A stretch of 64,000 bases of DNA, from assembly GCF_016865485.1 (NCBI RefSeq), contig NZ_AP024452.1, positions 4,238,501-4,302,500 of the forward strand, read 5' to 3'. Position numbers and translations under genes: made by a program. How positions within the stretch are numbered: position 1 is the stretch's first letter; the number at the start of each line of letters is the position of its first letter. Below are positions 51,821 to 59,609 of this stretch, in pieces. The stretch comes from Luteitalea sp. TBR-22 (GTDB lineage Bacteria; Acidobacteriota; Vicinamibacteria; Vicinamibacterales; Vicinamibacteraceae). The notes under the pieces were generated by a model that had not been told where the DNA came from, made no database searches, and was given only the letters and a program-made list of their open reading frames with translations.

Positions 51821-52399
51821 ATGCGCCACGACGCTCCCCCGCCGCGCCCGACCCGCGCGCAACTGCTCGCCTCGGCCGGTCGCCGCATCCCGGACCTGAT
51901 CGCGCGCGACCTCGACGTGCTGTTCTGCGGCATCAACCCGGGCCTGTACTCGGCGTTCACGGGCCTGCACTTCGCCAGGCCGGGCAACCGGTTCTGGCGC
52001 GCCCTGCATGAGGGTGGCCTCACGCCGACGCTGTTGCAGCCCTGGCAGCAGCAGGCGCTGCTCGCCGCGCGCCTCGGCATCACCAACCTGGTCATGCGGG
52101 CCACGGCCACCGCCGCGGAACTCGACGACGACGAACTGCGTGCCGGCCGACTGGCGCTCGAGAAGAAGGTGCGCCGCTACAGGCCGCTGGTGGTGGCGGT
52201 GGTCGGCATCGGCGCGTACCGCGTCGCCTTCGACCGCCCGAAGGCCGTCATCGGCCCGCAGCCGGAGACGCTCGCTGGTGCGCGGCTGTGGGTCGTGCCG
52301 AACACGAGTGGGCTCAACGCGAACCACCAGGCGGCGGACTTCGCCGAAGCGTTCGGGGCGCTGGCCCGTGCCGTGGACGACCTTCGTCGCCAGGTGTAG
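51821..52399 (+). CDS. mug: G/U mismatch-specific DNA glycosylase
   Basis: 192 residues of the Mug/TDG group: motif 1 LFCGINPGLYSAFTG (catalytic Asn in GINPG), the phosphate/intercalation segment VVPNTSGLNANHQ near the end and RFWRALHEGGLTP in the middle. It removes uracil (or ethenocytosine) opposite guanine. With the UDGb at 33 kb, the window holds two different uracil-excision enzymes. TAG stop in a repeat. Confidence 0.93.
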   Translation: MRHDAPPPRPTRAQLLASAGRRIPDLIARDLDVLFCGINPGLYSAFTGLHFARPGNRFWRALHEGGLTPTLLQPWQQQALLAARLGITNLVMRATATAAELDDDELRAGRLALEKKVRRYRPLVVAVVGIGAYRVAFDRPKAVIGPQPETLAGARLWVVPNTSGLNANHQAADFAEAFGALARAVDDLRRQV

Positions 52400-52462
52400 C
52401 CGTCGCGCTTACGCGACGGCTCGCCCACCTTCCGAGCGTAGGCGTCGACCTTCAGGTCGACG
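52397..52462. repeat. Two consecutive hairpin repeats after mug
   Basis: CCGTCGCG-CTTA-CGCGACGG (about 52400-52419) and GTCGACC-TTCA-GGTCGAC (52443-52460), each introduced by GTAGCC/GTAGGC. The first contains the mug stop. Confidence 0.88.
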
Positions 52463-52488
52463 GCTGGTGATGCACCGGCAAATGAACC

Positions 52489-52605
52489 GGGGAAGCGCGC
52501 GACCTGCCTTCCCCCTCCCAGAAGAGACAGACTGCGGCCTGGCGGCTCGCGCGCGCTTCCCCACTCCAACGACGGACAGGGCGCAGGCTTTCCCGGCGCC
52601 CTGTC
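52489..52605. terminator. Two long stem-loops in the mug to IS21 gap
   Basis: GGGGAAGCGCGCGA (52489-52502) pairs with TCGCGCGCGCTTCCCC (52547-52562), and GACAGGGCGC (52575-52584) pairs perfectly with GCGCCCTGTC (52596-52605). The 342-base gap holds no gene. The stems lie between the convergent mug and surface-protein genes and could be two-way terminators; no U-tracts seen. Confidence 0.5.
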
Positions 52606-52726
52606 AACAGTCCTCACCATACGAACAGCCACCCACGCTGCAGGGACGCCATGTCGCGACACCCGCACGACAAGTCACTACAAGGACGCGTCCACCGAGT
52701 AGGCGCTGGCCGACAGTGCCTACAGT

Positions 52727-52740
52727 GCTCTCGCAAGAGC
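52727..52740. terminator. Small palindrome at the IS21 insertion point
   Basis: GCTCT-CGCA-AGAGC is a perfect 5-bp stem directly beside the left end of the IS. The sequence CGCAAGAGCT from this palindrome is duplicated at 55272-55281, i.e. the element inserted at a hairpin immediately 3' of the FG-GAP/BACON protein gene. Confidence 0.6.
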
Positions 52741-52745
52741 TGGGC

Positions 52746-52792
52746 GCGCCGCTCGGAAAGTGATCCACTCGCCGCTCGGAAAGTAGACCACC
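52746..52792. repeat. IS21 left-end repeats L1 and L2
   Basis: Two direct copies of GCCGCTCGGAAAGT followed by GATCCAC (52748-52768) or AGACCAC (52771-52791), the expected transposase-binding repeats at an IS21 end. Confidence 0.88.
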
Positions 52793-52849
52793 TGAGGGTC
52801 CAGTGAGCGGGCTTGCCGGCGGGCGCGGCGCCGGGGTCCGCTGGAGAGG

Positions 52850-54328
52850 ATGCTCAGGATGGATCAGGTGCATGTGATCCGACACAAGGTGCTGGTCGAG
52901 GGGCGCACGCAGCGGGCGGTCGCGCGGGAGCTGGGGGTCTCGCGCGTGACGGTGAAGAAGTACCTGGCGCAGGCGGCGCCGGTGCGGCACGAGGCGCAGC
53001 CGCGGCCGCGGCCGGTGAGCGAGGCCGTCGGCCCGCGCATCGCCGCGCTGCTGGCGGAGTCGCCGCGGTGGACGACGGCCAAGCAGCGGCTGACCGCGAC
53101 GCGCCTGCACCAGCTGCTTCGCGCCGAGGGGTACGCGGTGGGCGTGACCGTGGTCAAAGAGGCGGTGGCCGAGTGGAAGCGCCAGCAGCGCGAGCCGCTC
53201 GTCCCGCTGACGTACCGGGCGGGCGAGCTAGCCCAAGTCGATTTCTTCGAGGTTGTCGTCGACGTCGCGGGCGTGCGTCGGAAGGCCTGGCTCTTTCTGC
53301 TGCGGCTGATGTACTCCGGCCGGGACTTCGGCTGGATCTACGAGCGGCAGGACCAGATCAGTTTCCTGGACGGGCACGTCCGCGCGTTTGCGCACCTGGG
53401 TGGCGTGCCGGCACGGATCGCCTACGACAATCTCAAGCCGGCGGTGGCCAAGATCCTCGCCGGCCGCGAGCGCGCGCTCACGCTGCGCTTTGCCGCGCTG
53501 GTCTCGCACTACCTGTATGAGCCGAGTTTCTGTCGGCCCGGCGTCGGCCACGACAAGGGCGGCGTCGAAGCGCGGGGCAAGGCGGTGCGCCTGCAGGCGC
53601 TGACGCCCATCCCGTCGGCCGACTCGCTCGACGCGATCAACACGGCGCTGCTGGCGCAGCTCGATGGCCGTGTCGACACGCGGCGCGCCGGCACCACCGA
53701 GACCATCGCCGCACGCTTTGCCGAGGAAGCGCGCCTGCTGTGGCCGCTCGACGTGCCGTTTGTCGCCGAGGCGCCGACGACGGTCAGCATCTCGCCGCGG
53801 GCCCTGGGCAAGGTGCACGGGGCGTGGTACTCGGTGCCGTGCGAGTGGGCCGACCTGGATCTGGTCGCGTGGGTGGGCGCGACGACGGTGACGATCGTGG
53901 GCCGCGAGGGCACGCGGATCACGCATCCGCGCCAGCCCTTTGGCGGCCGCTCGATCGACTACCGCCACTACCTCCGCGCGCTGGCGACCAAGCCCAAGGC
54001 GGTGCGGGAGATCCTGCCCGATCTCCTGCGGGATCTCGGCGCGCCGTTTCCGGCCGTGTGGGATCAGCTCGTCGCCGATCACACGCCCCTCGATGCGGCG
54101 CGGCAGCTGGCCACGATCCTCGGGGTGCTGACGGCCGAGGGCGCGTCGGCCGTGATCCCTCGCCTTGAGGAAGCGCTGCGGACCGGCGCCCCGGTGCGAC
54201 TCCCGCGGCGCGCCACGCGCGCCGTCGCCCTCGACGACGAGGCGCTGCCCGCGACGCTGCGCGACATCGAGGTCGCCAGCGGGATCGCCGCCGATTACGA
54301 CCAGTGGCTCCAGGACGGTGCCGCATGA
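52850..54328 (+). CDS. istA: IS21-family transposase IstA
   Basis: 492 residues: N-terminal helix-turn-helix (GRTQRAVARELGVSRVTVKKYL), an rve integrase core with the DDE residues in ELAQVDFFEVVVD, ARIAYDNLKPAVAK and a glutamate in HDKGGVEARGKAVR, and a C-terminal beta domain. It is the DNA-cleaving transposase. ATG 52850 is used (GGAGAGG nearby); ATG 52859 is an alternative. Its end overlaps istB by ATGA. Confidence 0.95.
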   Translation: MLRMDQVHVIRHKVLVEGRTQRAVARELGVSRVTVKKYLAQAAPVRHEAQPRPRPVSEAVGPRIAALLAESPRWTTAKQRLTATRLHQLLRAEGYAVGVTVVKEAVAEWKRQQREPLVPLTYRAGELAQVDFFEVVVDVAGVRRKAWLFLLRLMYSGRDFGWIYERQDQISFLDGHVRAFAHLGGVPARIAYDNLKPAVAKILAGRERALTLRFAALVSHYLYEPSFCRPGVGHDKGGVEARGKAVRLQALTPIPSADSLDAINTALLAQLDGRVDTRRAGTTETIAARFAEEARLLWPLDVPFVAEAPTTVSISPRALGKVHGAWYSVPCEWADLDLVAWVGATTVTIVGREGTRITHPRQPFGGRSIDYRHYLRALATKPKAVREILPDLLRDLGAPFPAVWDQLVADHTPLDAARQLATILGVLTAEGASAVIPRLEEALRTGAPVRLPRRATRAVALDDEALPATLRDIEVASGIAADYDQWLQDGAA

Positions 54329-55086
54329 GTGCGCCGACGATCACGCGCGATCTCGTCGTGGCGCATACGCGCGCCCTGAAGCTACCCGGGGTCGCGCGGC
54401 ACTTTGAAGCGCTCGCCCGGCAGGCCCAGGAGGCGCACTGGACCTACGAGGACTACCTGCACGAGGTGCTCAGCGCCGAGCAGGTCTCCCGCCATGAGTC
54501 GGTGATCCGCCAGCGGCTCCGCGAGGCGCGCTTCCCCGAGGTGAAGATGCTCGACACCTTTGACTTTGCGTCGGCCGAGGGCCTCAACCCCGCCCAGATC
54601 CAGACCCTGGCCCGCGGCGAGTGGGTGACGCGCCCCGAGAACCTGATCCTCGCCGGCCCGATCGGCACGGGCAAGACGCATCTGGCGATCGCGCTGGGCG
54701 TCGAGGCCACGCGGCAGAAGCGACGCGTGCTGTTTGCCCGTGCCGCCGACCTGGTGCGCCAGCTGCTCGAGGCCCGCGACGCACGCGAGCTCGGGCGCCT
54801 GCAGCGGCGGCTGCTCACGCAGGACGTGCTGATCATCGATGAACTGGGCTTCGTCCCGTCTGATCGGGTCGGCGGTGAACTGCTCTTCAACCTGCTCGCC
54901 GATCGCTACGAGCGTCGGGCGACGGTCGTGACGACCAACCTCGCGTTTGCCGAGTGGGTCACCGTCTTTGGCGGCGACGAGAAGCTGACCACCGCGCTGC
55001 TCGATCGCCTCGCGCACCACGCGACGGTGATCACCACCAAGGGCAAGAGCTATCGCATGAAGAAACGGAGAACCAGCGCCGCGTAG
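54325..55086 (+). CDS. istB: IS21-family helper ATPase IstB
   Basis: 253 residues. AAA+ ATPase of the DnaC/IstB class: Walker A GPIGTGKTHLAIALG, Walker B VLIIDELGFVPSD, and sensor-type residues in VVTTNLAFAEW, with the C-terminal HHATVITTKGKSYR. It helps IstA with target choice and strand transfer. Overlaps istA by 4 bp, the normal translationally coupled arrangement. Intact. Confidence 0.96.
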   Translation: MSAPTITRDLVVAHTRALKLPGVARHFEALARQAQEAHWTYEDYLHEVLSAEQVSRHESVIRQRLREARFPEVKMLDTFDFASAEGLNPAQIQTLARGEWVTRPENLILAGPIGTGKTHLAIALGVEATRQKRRVLFARAADLVRQLLEARDARELGRLQRRLLTQDVLIIDELGFVPSDRVGGELLFNLLADRYERRATVVTTNLAFAEWVTVFGGDEKLTTALLDRLAHHATVITTKGKSYRMKKRRTSAA

Positions 55087-55223
55087 CGCGGCGCACGGCC
55101 TGCAGCCGACCTAGCCCCTCAGAGCGGGGGCCAGGTCGCCCGCAGGCCGTCAGGACCACCCTCGCACCGAGGGCGGGGCAGCGGGCCTACCGGCTCGCTC
55201 CGCGTACAATCGAGGCCCCTCGG

Positions 55224-55271
55224 GTGGATCACTTTCCGAGCGGCCGACTGGTCTACTTTCTGAGCGGCGCC
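55224..55271. repeat. IS21 right-end repeats R1 and R2
   Basis: Inverse copies of the left repeats: GTGGATCACTTTCCGAGCGGC (55224-55244) and CTGGTCTACTTTCTGAGCGGC (55248-55268). One base differs from the left set. Confidence 0.88.
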
Positions 55272-55279
55272 CGCAAGAG

Positions 55280-58200
55280 CTACTGAATCTTGGTGGCAAC
55301 CAGATTGGTACCCGCGGCCAGGGGAGCCCCCGGCGCATCGACGTAGATCGCCTCCTCGACGACGATCTGTGGAATCGGCGCGCCGGCAGTCGCCCCAAGA
55401 GCCTCCACGACAATGCCAAACGACATCCGGTCCGTGATCCCGCCAAAATCCGGTCCGATCGCCGCATTGGTGCGTGATTGTGGAAGCAACGTGTAGGTTC
55501 TCTCCGCTTGCTCTCCGTCGGGGAACATTATCGTGACGCGAGCCAGTCCTGGCGTGGACGAGGTGTTGGCGATCAAGACGTACGTCTGCACGTTCAAGGG
55601 GCCACCGGTCTGCCCGAAGGCCATGCCCCACTTCGTACCCGACTCGGTGGCGCCAGACGAGTTGTGGGCTTCATGCCAGGACGCCCCATCACCCGGCCAC
55701 CACATGGCGCGTTCCACGATGATCGGAACGCCATTGACCGATTCGAGCCGCATGGCAAGGGCGACATCAGCCAGGGGATAGCCCCCCACACCAGGAATCT
55801 GCTCCATATCGACCCATATGCCAGACCTGGACGAGGCTGGCGCCGTAATGCGCTTCGAGAACGTCCGGCCATCGTCAAGGAGGTACGTCACCTGTACGTC
55901 GGCAGCGATGCTGTTCGGATTCGCGATGAGCACGAACTGATCGAAGAACGGCCCGGTTCGCCCTTCCGCGAGGAACCAGCGCGCGGCCGGCGCAGTGACG
56001 CCCATGCTCTCGTGCCCGGCGTTGAACGTTCGTCCCTGGTTGCTGCGGTACATCGCTCGCTCCACGATGAGTGGCGTGCCGTTGATGGACTCGATGACGG
56101 CACTGACCTCGGCGGCGGCAAGTGCACGCCCAAGGCCGGGGAACTCCTCGACGTTGACCCAGATGGTGGTCCGCGACTGAGGAGCGAGCCCGTACTCTTT
56201 CACGAGGGGAACGCCGCTGGTTCGCAGATAGCGAATCCTGGCTGTCACTGCCGTGCTGGAGGGGTTCTGCACCAGATAGAACAACTCGAAGCCACTGTGC
56301 GTGGCGCCTTCCGCAAGGTACCAGGTGGCCGACGGCACGACCGCGGCTTTCTCCGCATGTGCCCCGTACAGGCCGTGGCCTCCACCTCCCCAGGTCATGA
56401 TTCGATCCACGACGAGTGGTTGCGACGCGGTAACCACCGTTGAGAACTCCGCGTTCCACAGACCATACTCGCTCGGCCGGAAGCCGGCAGGGGACTGAGC
56501 GGGCACGAACACGGGGACCGTCAGCGGCGGCTGGCCTGTCTGCTGGAACGTCACATCGGCCACCGTGTCGGTGTCGGTGGGGTTGAGCAGCGCAATGATC
56601 GTATCGAAGAAGGACGACGTGGCGCCCTCGGCCAGGTACCGCGTAAGTACGCCGGATTGTGTCACGCTGACCATCCGGCCCGCTACCGTCACGGTGGCCG
56701 TCCGTGGGAATCCCGCCGTGGTCGGCGCCGCGGTGAGCGTGAGCGTACCGCTCCCTGTTCCACTGGCGGGGCTCACGGTCAGCCACGCCGCGTCGCTGTT
56801 GGCCGTCCACTCGGCGCCCGTAGGCGTGCTGGTGAGCGTGAGCATCTGGCTACCGCCGCTCGCGCGCGCGTTCCAGGCAGATGGCGTGACGCTGAACGTG
56901 GGAGCGCCGGCCTGAGTGACGGCCAGTACATGCCCGGCAATGGTCACGGAAGCCGACCGTGCCGTCCCCGTGCTATTGGCGGTTGCCACGATTGTCACCG
57001 CGCCACTACCCATCCCGCTGGCAGGACTCACAGTCAGCCAGGCGGTGCCGCTGAAGGCCGACCAGGTCGCACTGCTGACAGTGGCAGAGACCGTGACCGT
57101 CTGGCTGCCCCCGGCCCCAGGCGCCGCCCAGCTGCCAGGTGCCAACGTGAACGATGGTGTCTGTACGCTCGGAGTGGCAAACACATAGGCGGCCCCCGAG
57201 AAGGTCGCCTGTGTGTTCGCGGGATCGCCGTTCACTCCCGTGGCGGAACTGTCGTCTCCCTCGACCCCGACCACGATCGTGCCGTCAGCAATGGCCAACG
57301 CCGCGCCGAAAGCGTCTGCACTCCCGACCCAGGTCCTCTCAAAGACGTGACCTCCCTTCAGGTACTCACGCTGTGCCCACGTGCTCCCATTCCGAATGAA
57401 GGTATAGACCGCACCCGACGAGGCGGCGCTATTGTCTGCCTGGTTCCCGTTGACCCCGGTCGCAGCACTGTCTTCGCCATCGGCGCCAACGGCGAGGACG
57501 TCGCCCCAGATGGCGACGGCCACACCGAAGCGATCGGTGACCTCGGAATTGGACGCCTTCAGGTAGGCCTGCTGAGACCATCTGCCGGCCGCGCGTACGA
57601 ACACGTAGGCGGCGCCCGCAAACGAGGCGTTGTTGTCGGCTTGGTTCCCGTTCACGCCGTCGGCGGAACTCCCTTCTTGCGGAGCGCCGACGACAACCGT
57701 GTCTCCCCAATTGGCGACTGCGCCGCCAAATGCATCGCCTGCGCCGGTGTTGGACGCCTTCAGGTATGCCTGCTGCGTCCAGACCGCCCCTTCCCGGACG
57801 AACACGTACGCGGCTCCCGACTCCATCTTCGACAGGTCCTGCGCCCATTGGTCGCCGTTCACGCCGGTCGCGGAACCGGCTTCACTGTAGGCGCCTACGA
57901 CAAGCGTGTCTGCGTGAACGGAGACGGCGTTCCCGAAGTAGGCATGCTCCTGCGCGTTGGATGCCATCAGCTGAGCCTGATGGCTCCATGTCATCCCGCT
58001 CCTTAGGAATACATGGGCGACGCCCCCATTCCACAAACCGTGGCTGCCTCGTCCTCCGGACGCACCGACGACGATCGTTTCTCCAGAGATGGAGACCGCG
58101 GCACCGAAGTTGCTCCAGCTGTTGGTGTAAGACCCCTTCAGGTATGCCTGCTGACGCCAGGTGGTCCCCGTGCGGACGAACACGTAGGCCGCGCCAGCGT

Positions 58201-59326
58201 CTGCGACGCTGTTACTGGTTTGGTCACCATTCACCCTGGTGGCGGCGCTGTCCTCGGCATGGGCGCCGATCACGATGGTGTCGCCGTCGATGGCCACGGC
58301 AGAGCCGAAGGAGTCGCCGGCCTGCGTGTTCGATGCCTTCAGGTAGGCTTGCTGCGTCCACGTCGCACCCGTCCGCACGAACACGTAAGCCGCGCCTGAC
58401 TCCTGCGCGCGATCGTCGAGTTGGGCCCCGTTGACGCCCGTTGCCGCACTGTCGTCGCCGACGGCACCGATAACCACGGTGTCCCCGGAGATGGCCACTG
58501 AACGACCAAAATAGTGGTTGGACTGAGTGCTCGACGCCTTCAGATAGGCCTGCTGGGCGAGCGGGTCCACGGTGATGGGATACAGCGCGTCAGTATCATC
58601 GAGGCGGAGTCGGAGCGCATCGGGCGGCTGCTGCACAAATGTCGCCGGCAGACTCCTACCTCTGGCATCGACAACCGACAGCCCTGCGTAACGCGCTACC
58701 ACATCGCCAGCGGTGTTGATAAAGGCTACGTCCTTGCCGGCTGCTTCGAGCCGAGGCCGGAGGTCGCCCCGCACTTTCAGATCGAACTCGACTGCGCCTA
58801 CTCCGTCAGGCGCTCGGTGCAGGGTGTAGCCGTGCTCCAGTCCTCGCGCGTCGTTCACGTACCACTCGTCCAGCGCACTACCCCAGCGGTAGCTTAGCCG
58901 CTGCCCCTCGGACGTCACTGTGACCGGCGCGTCGACCTCGGCCAGCGAGTGTAACCTGCCCCACGCGCGTAGTTCGAGCCCCCAGGACCACGTCCGATCC
59001 TCAGGTTGGACTGTGAATCCGCGACCGTCGAAGTGCGTGGTCCAGTGCTGGGCACGGTTGCGTGCCAGATAGGCGCCACGCTTCGCCGGCACGACCGCAT
59101 CGCCTGCCCTTTCGTGAGCCTCGAGCAGCGCTGACCAGTCGTCCGAGGACAGCCCTGCCACCCGGACCGCCGACGGAACTGTGACTGTCGCCCCCCTCGC
59201 GGCCCGGGTGGGCGCGGCACGGAGGCTCGGCAGCCCGGACGGGATGGGCTTCAACCCATGCCAACCGCCCTGTGTGATCGCCAAACCGAGGGCGCACGTG
59301 ACCACCGCGTAGAAGCTTCTGCTCAT
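55280..59326 (-). CDS. Giant secreted FG-GAP / BACON / LAEG-module surface protein
   Basis: 1348 residues. Signal peptide (SFYAVVTCALGLAITQG), an N-terminal beta domain (residues about 90-260), seven FG-GAP-like blades (about 262-730; each with QQAYLKAS, a DSFGSAVAI-type start, VVIGA and a GAAYVF end), two BACON domains (about 740-930; SGTAWLTVSPASGMGSG and SDAAWLTVSPASGTGSG) and four LAEG modules to the end (residues about 935-1348; RYLAEGATSSFFDTI, WYLAEGATHSGFELF, WFLAEGRTGPFFDQF, WGMAFGQTGGPLNVQ) of the DUF5719-like kind. An exported adhesin or glycan-binding protein is likely. The TAG stop lies 8 bp from the right end of the IS21 element. Confidence 0.88.
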   Translation of the reverse strand: MSRSFYAVVTCALGLAITQGGWHGLKPIPSGLPSLRAAPTRAARGATVTVPSAVRVAGLSSDDWSALLEAHERAGDAVVPAKRGAYLARNRAQHWTTHFDGRGFTVQPEDRTWSWGLELRAWGRLHSLAEVDAPVTVTSEGQRLSYRWGSALDEWYVNDARGLEHGYTLHRAPDGVGAVEFDLKVRGDLRPRLEAAGKDVAFINTAGDVVARYAGLSVVDARGRSLPATFVQQPPDALRLRLDDTDALYPITVDPLAQQAYLKASSTQSNHYFGRSVAISGDTVVIGAVGDDSAATGVNGAQLDDRAQESGAAYVFVRTGATWTQQAYLKASNTQAGDSFGSAVAIDGDTIVIGAHAEDSAATRVNGDQTSNSVADAGAAYVFVRTGTTWRQQAYLKGSYTNSWSNFGAAVSISGETIVVGASGGRGSHGLWNGGVAHVFLRSGMTWSHQAQLMASNAQEHAYFGNAVSVHADTLVVGAYSEAGSATGVNGDQWAQDLSKMESGAAYVFVREGAVWTQQAYLKASNTGAGDAFGGAVANWGDTVVVGAPQEGSSADGVNGNQADNNASFAGAAYVFVRAAGRWSQQAYLKASNSEVTDRFGVAVAIWGDVLAVGADGEDSAATGVNGNQADNSAASSGAVYTFIRNGSTWAQREYLKGGHVFERTWVGSADAFGAALAIADGTIVVGVEGDDSSATGVNGDPANTQATFSGAAYVFATPSVQTPSFTLAPGSWAAPGAGGSQTVTVSATVSSATWSAFSGTAWLTVSPASGMGSGAVTIVATANSTGTARSASVTIAGHVLAVTQAGAPTFSVTPSAWNARASGGSQMLTLTSTPTGAEWTANSDAAWLTVSPASGTGSGTLTLTAAPTTAGFPRTATVTVAGRMVSVTQSGVLTRYLAEGATSSFFDTIIALLNPTDTDTVADVTFQQTGQPPLTVPVFVPAQSPAGFRPSEYGLWNAEFSTVVTASQPLVVDRIMTWGGGGHGLYGAHAEKAAVVPSATWYLAEGATHSGFELFYLVQNPSSTAVTARIRYLRTSGVPLVKEYGLAPQSRTTIWVNVEEFPGLGRALAAAEVSAVIESINGTPLIVERAMYRSNQGRTFNAGHESMGVTAPAARWFLAEGRTGPFFDQFVLIANPNSIAADVQVTYLLDDGRTFSKRITAPASSRSGIWVDMEQIPGVGGYPLADVALAMRLESVNGVPIIVERAMWWPGDGASWHEAHNSSGATESGTKWGMAFGQTGGPLNVQTYVLIANTSSTPGLARVTIMFPDGEQAERTYTLLPQSRTNAAIGPDFGGITDRMSFGIVVEALGATAGAPIPQIVVEEAIYVDAPGAPLAAGTNLVATKIQ

Positions 59327-59609
59327 GTCCCCTCCTCACCGGAGCCTGGACTGGCCACCTCGGCCGGTTCGGAAGGGCAATCGACCGCGGAGGGCGTGCG
59401 CAAGACGACACAATCGAGGTCTCACCCGCGTCAACTAGCGACATCTGTGTGACTGACGCACCTTGACGCGATCGTTGCAGGCCGCGCCGGCTCCTGCGGC
59501 CCAGCTAGCACTGGCGCCAATGCACCTGCGGCCACATGCAGACCGGCCGCCCGTGTTGGGCGAGCGGCCGGGTGTTCCGGTGATTGGGCCGCTCAACCCT
59601 GTTGCGGAC

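Larger units (their letters stand above)
52742..55271 (+). mobile_element. Complete IS21-family insertion sequence (istA-istB)
   Basis: About 2.53 kb, with the two-gene istA/istB organisation, multiple terminal repeats (about 21 bp, two at each end) and a 10-bp direct repeat CGCAAGAGCT on both sides (52732-52741 and 55272-55281). Both genes are intact, so the copy may be active. IS21 elements usually duplicate 4-8 bp of target, so 10 bp is long; part of the match could be chance. Boundaries are good to a few bases. Confidence 0.9.

Noticed and set aside
52742-55271. IS21 as a remnant
   Set aside because: Both istA and istB are full length with all key motifs and two repeats at each end.
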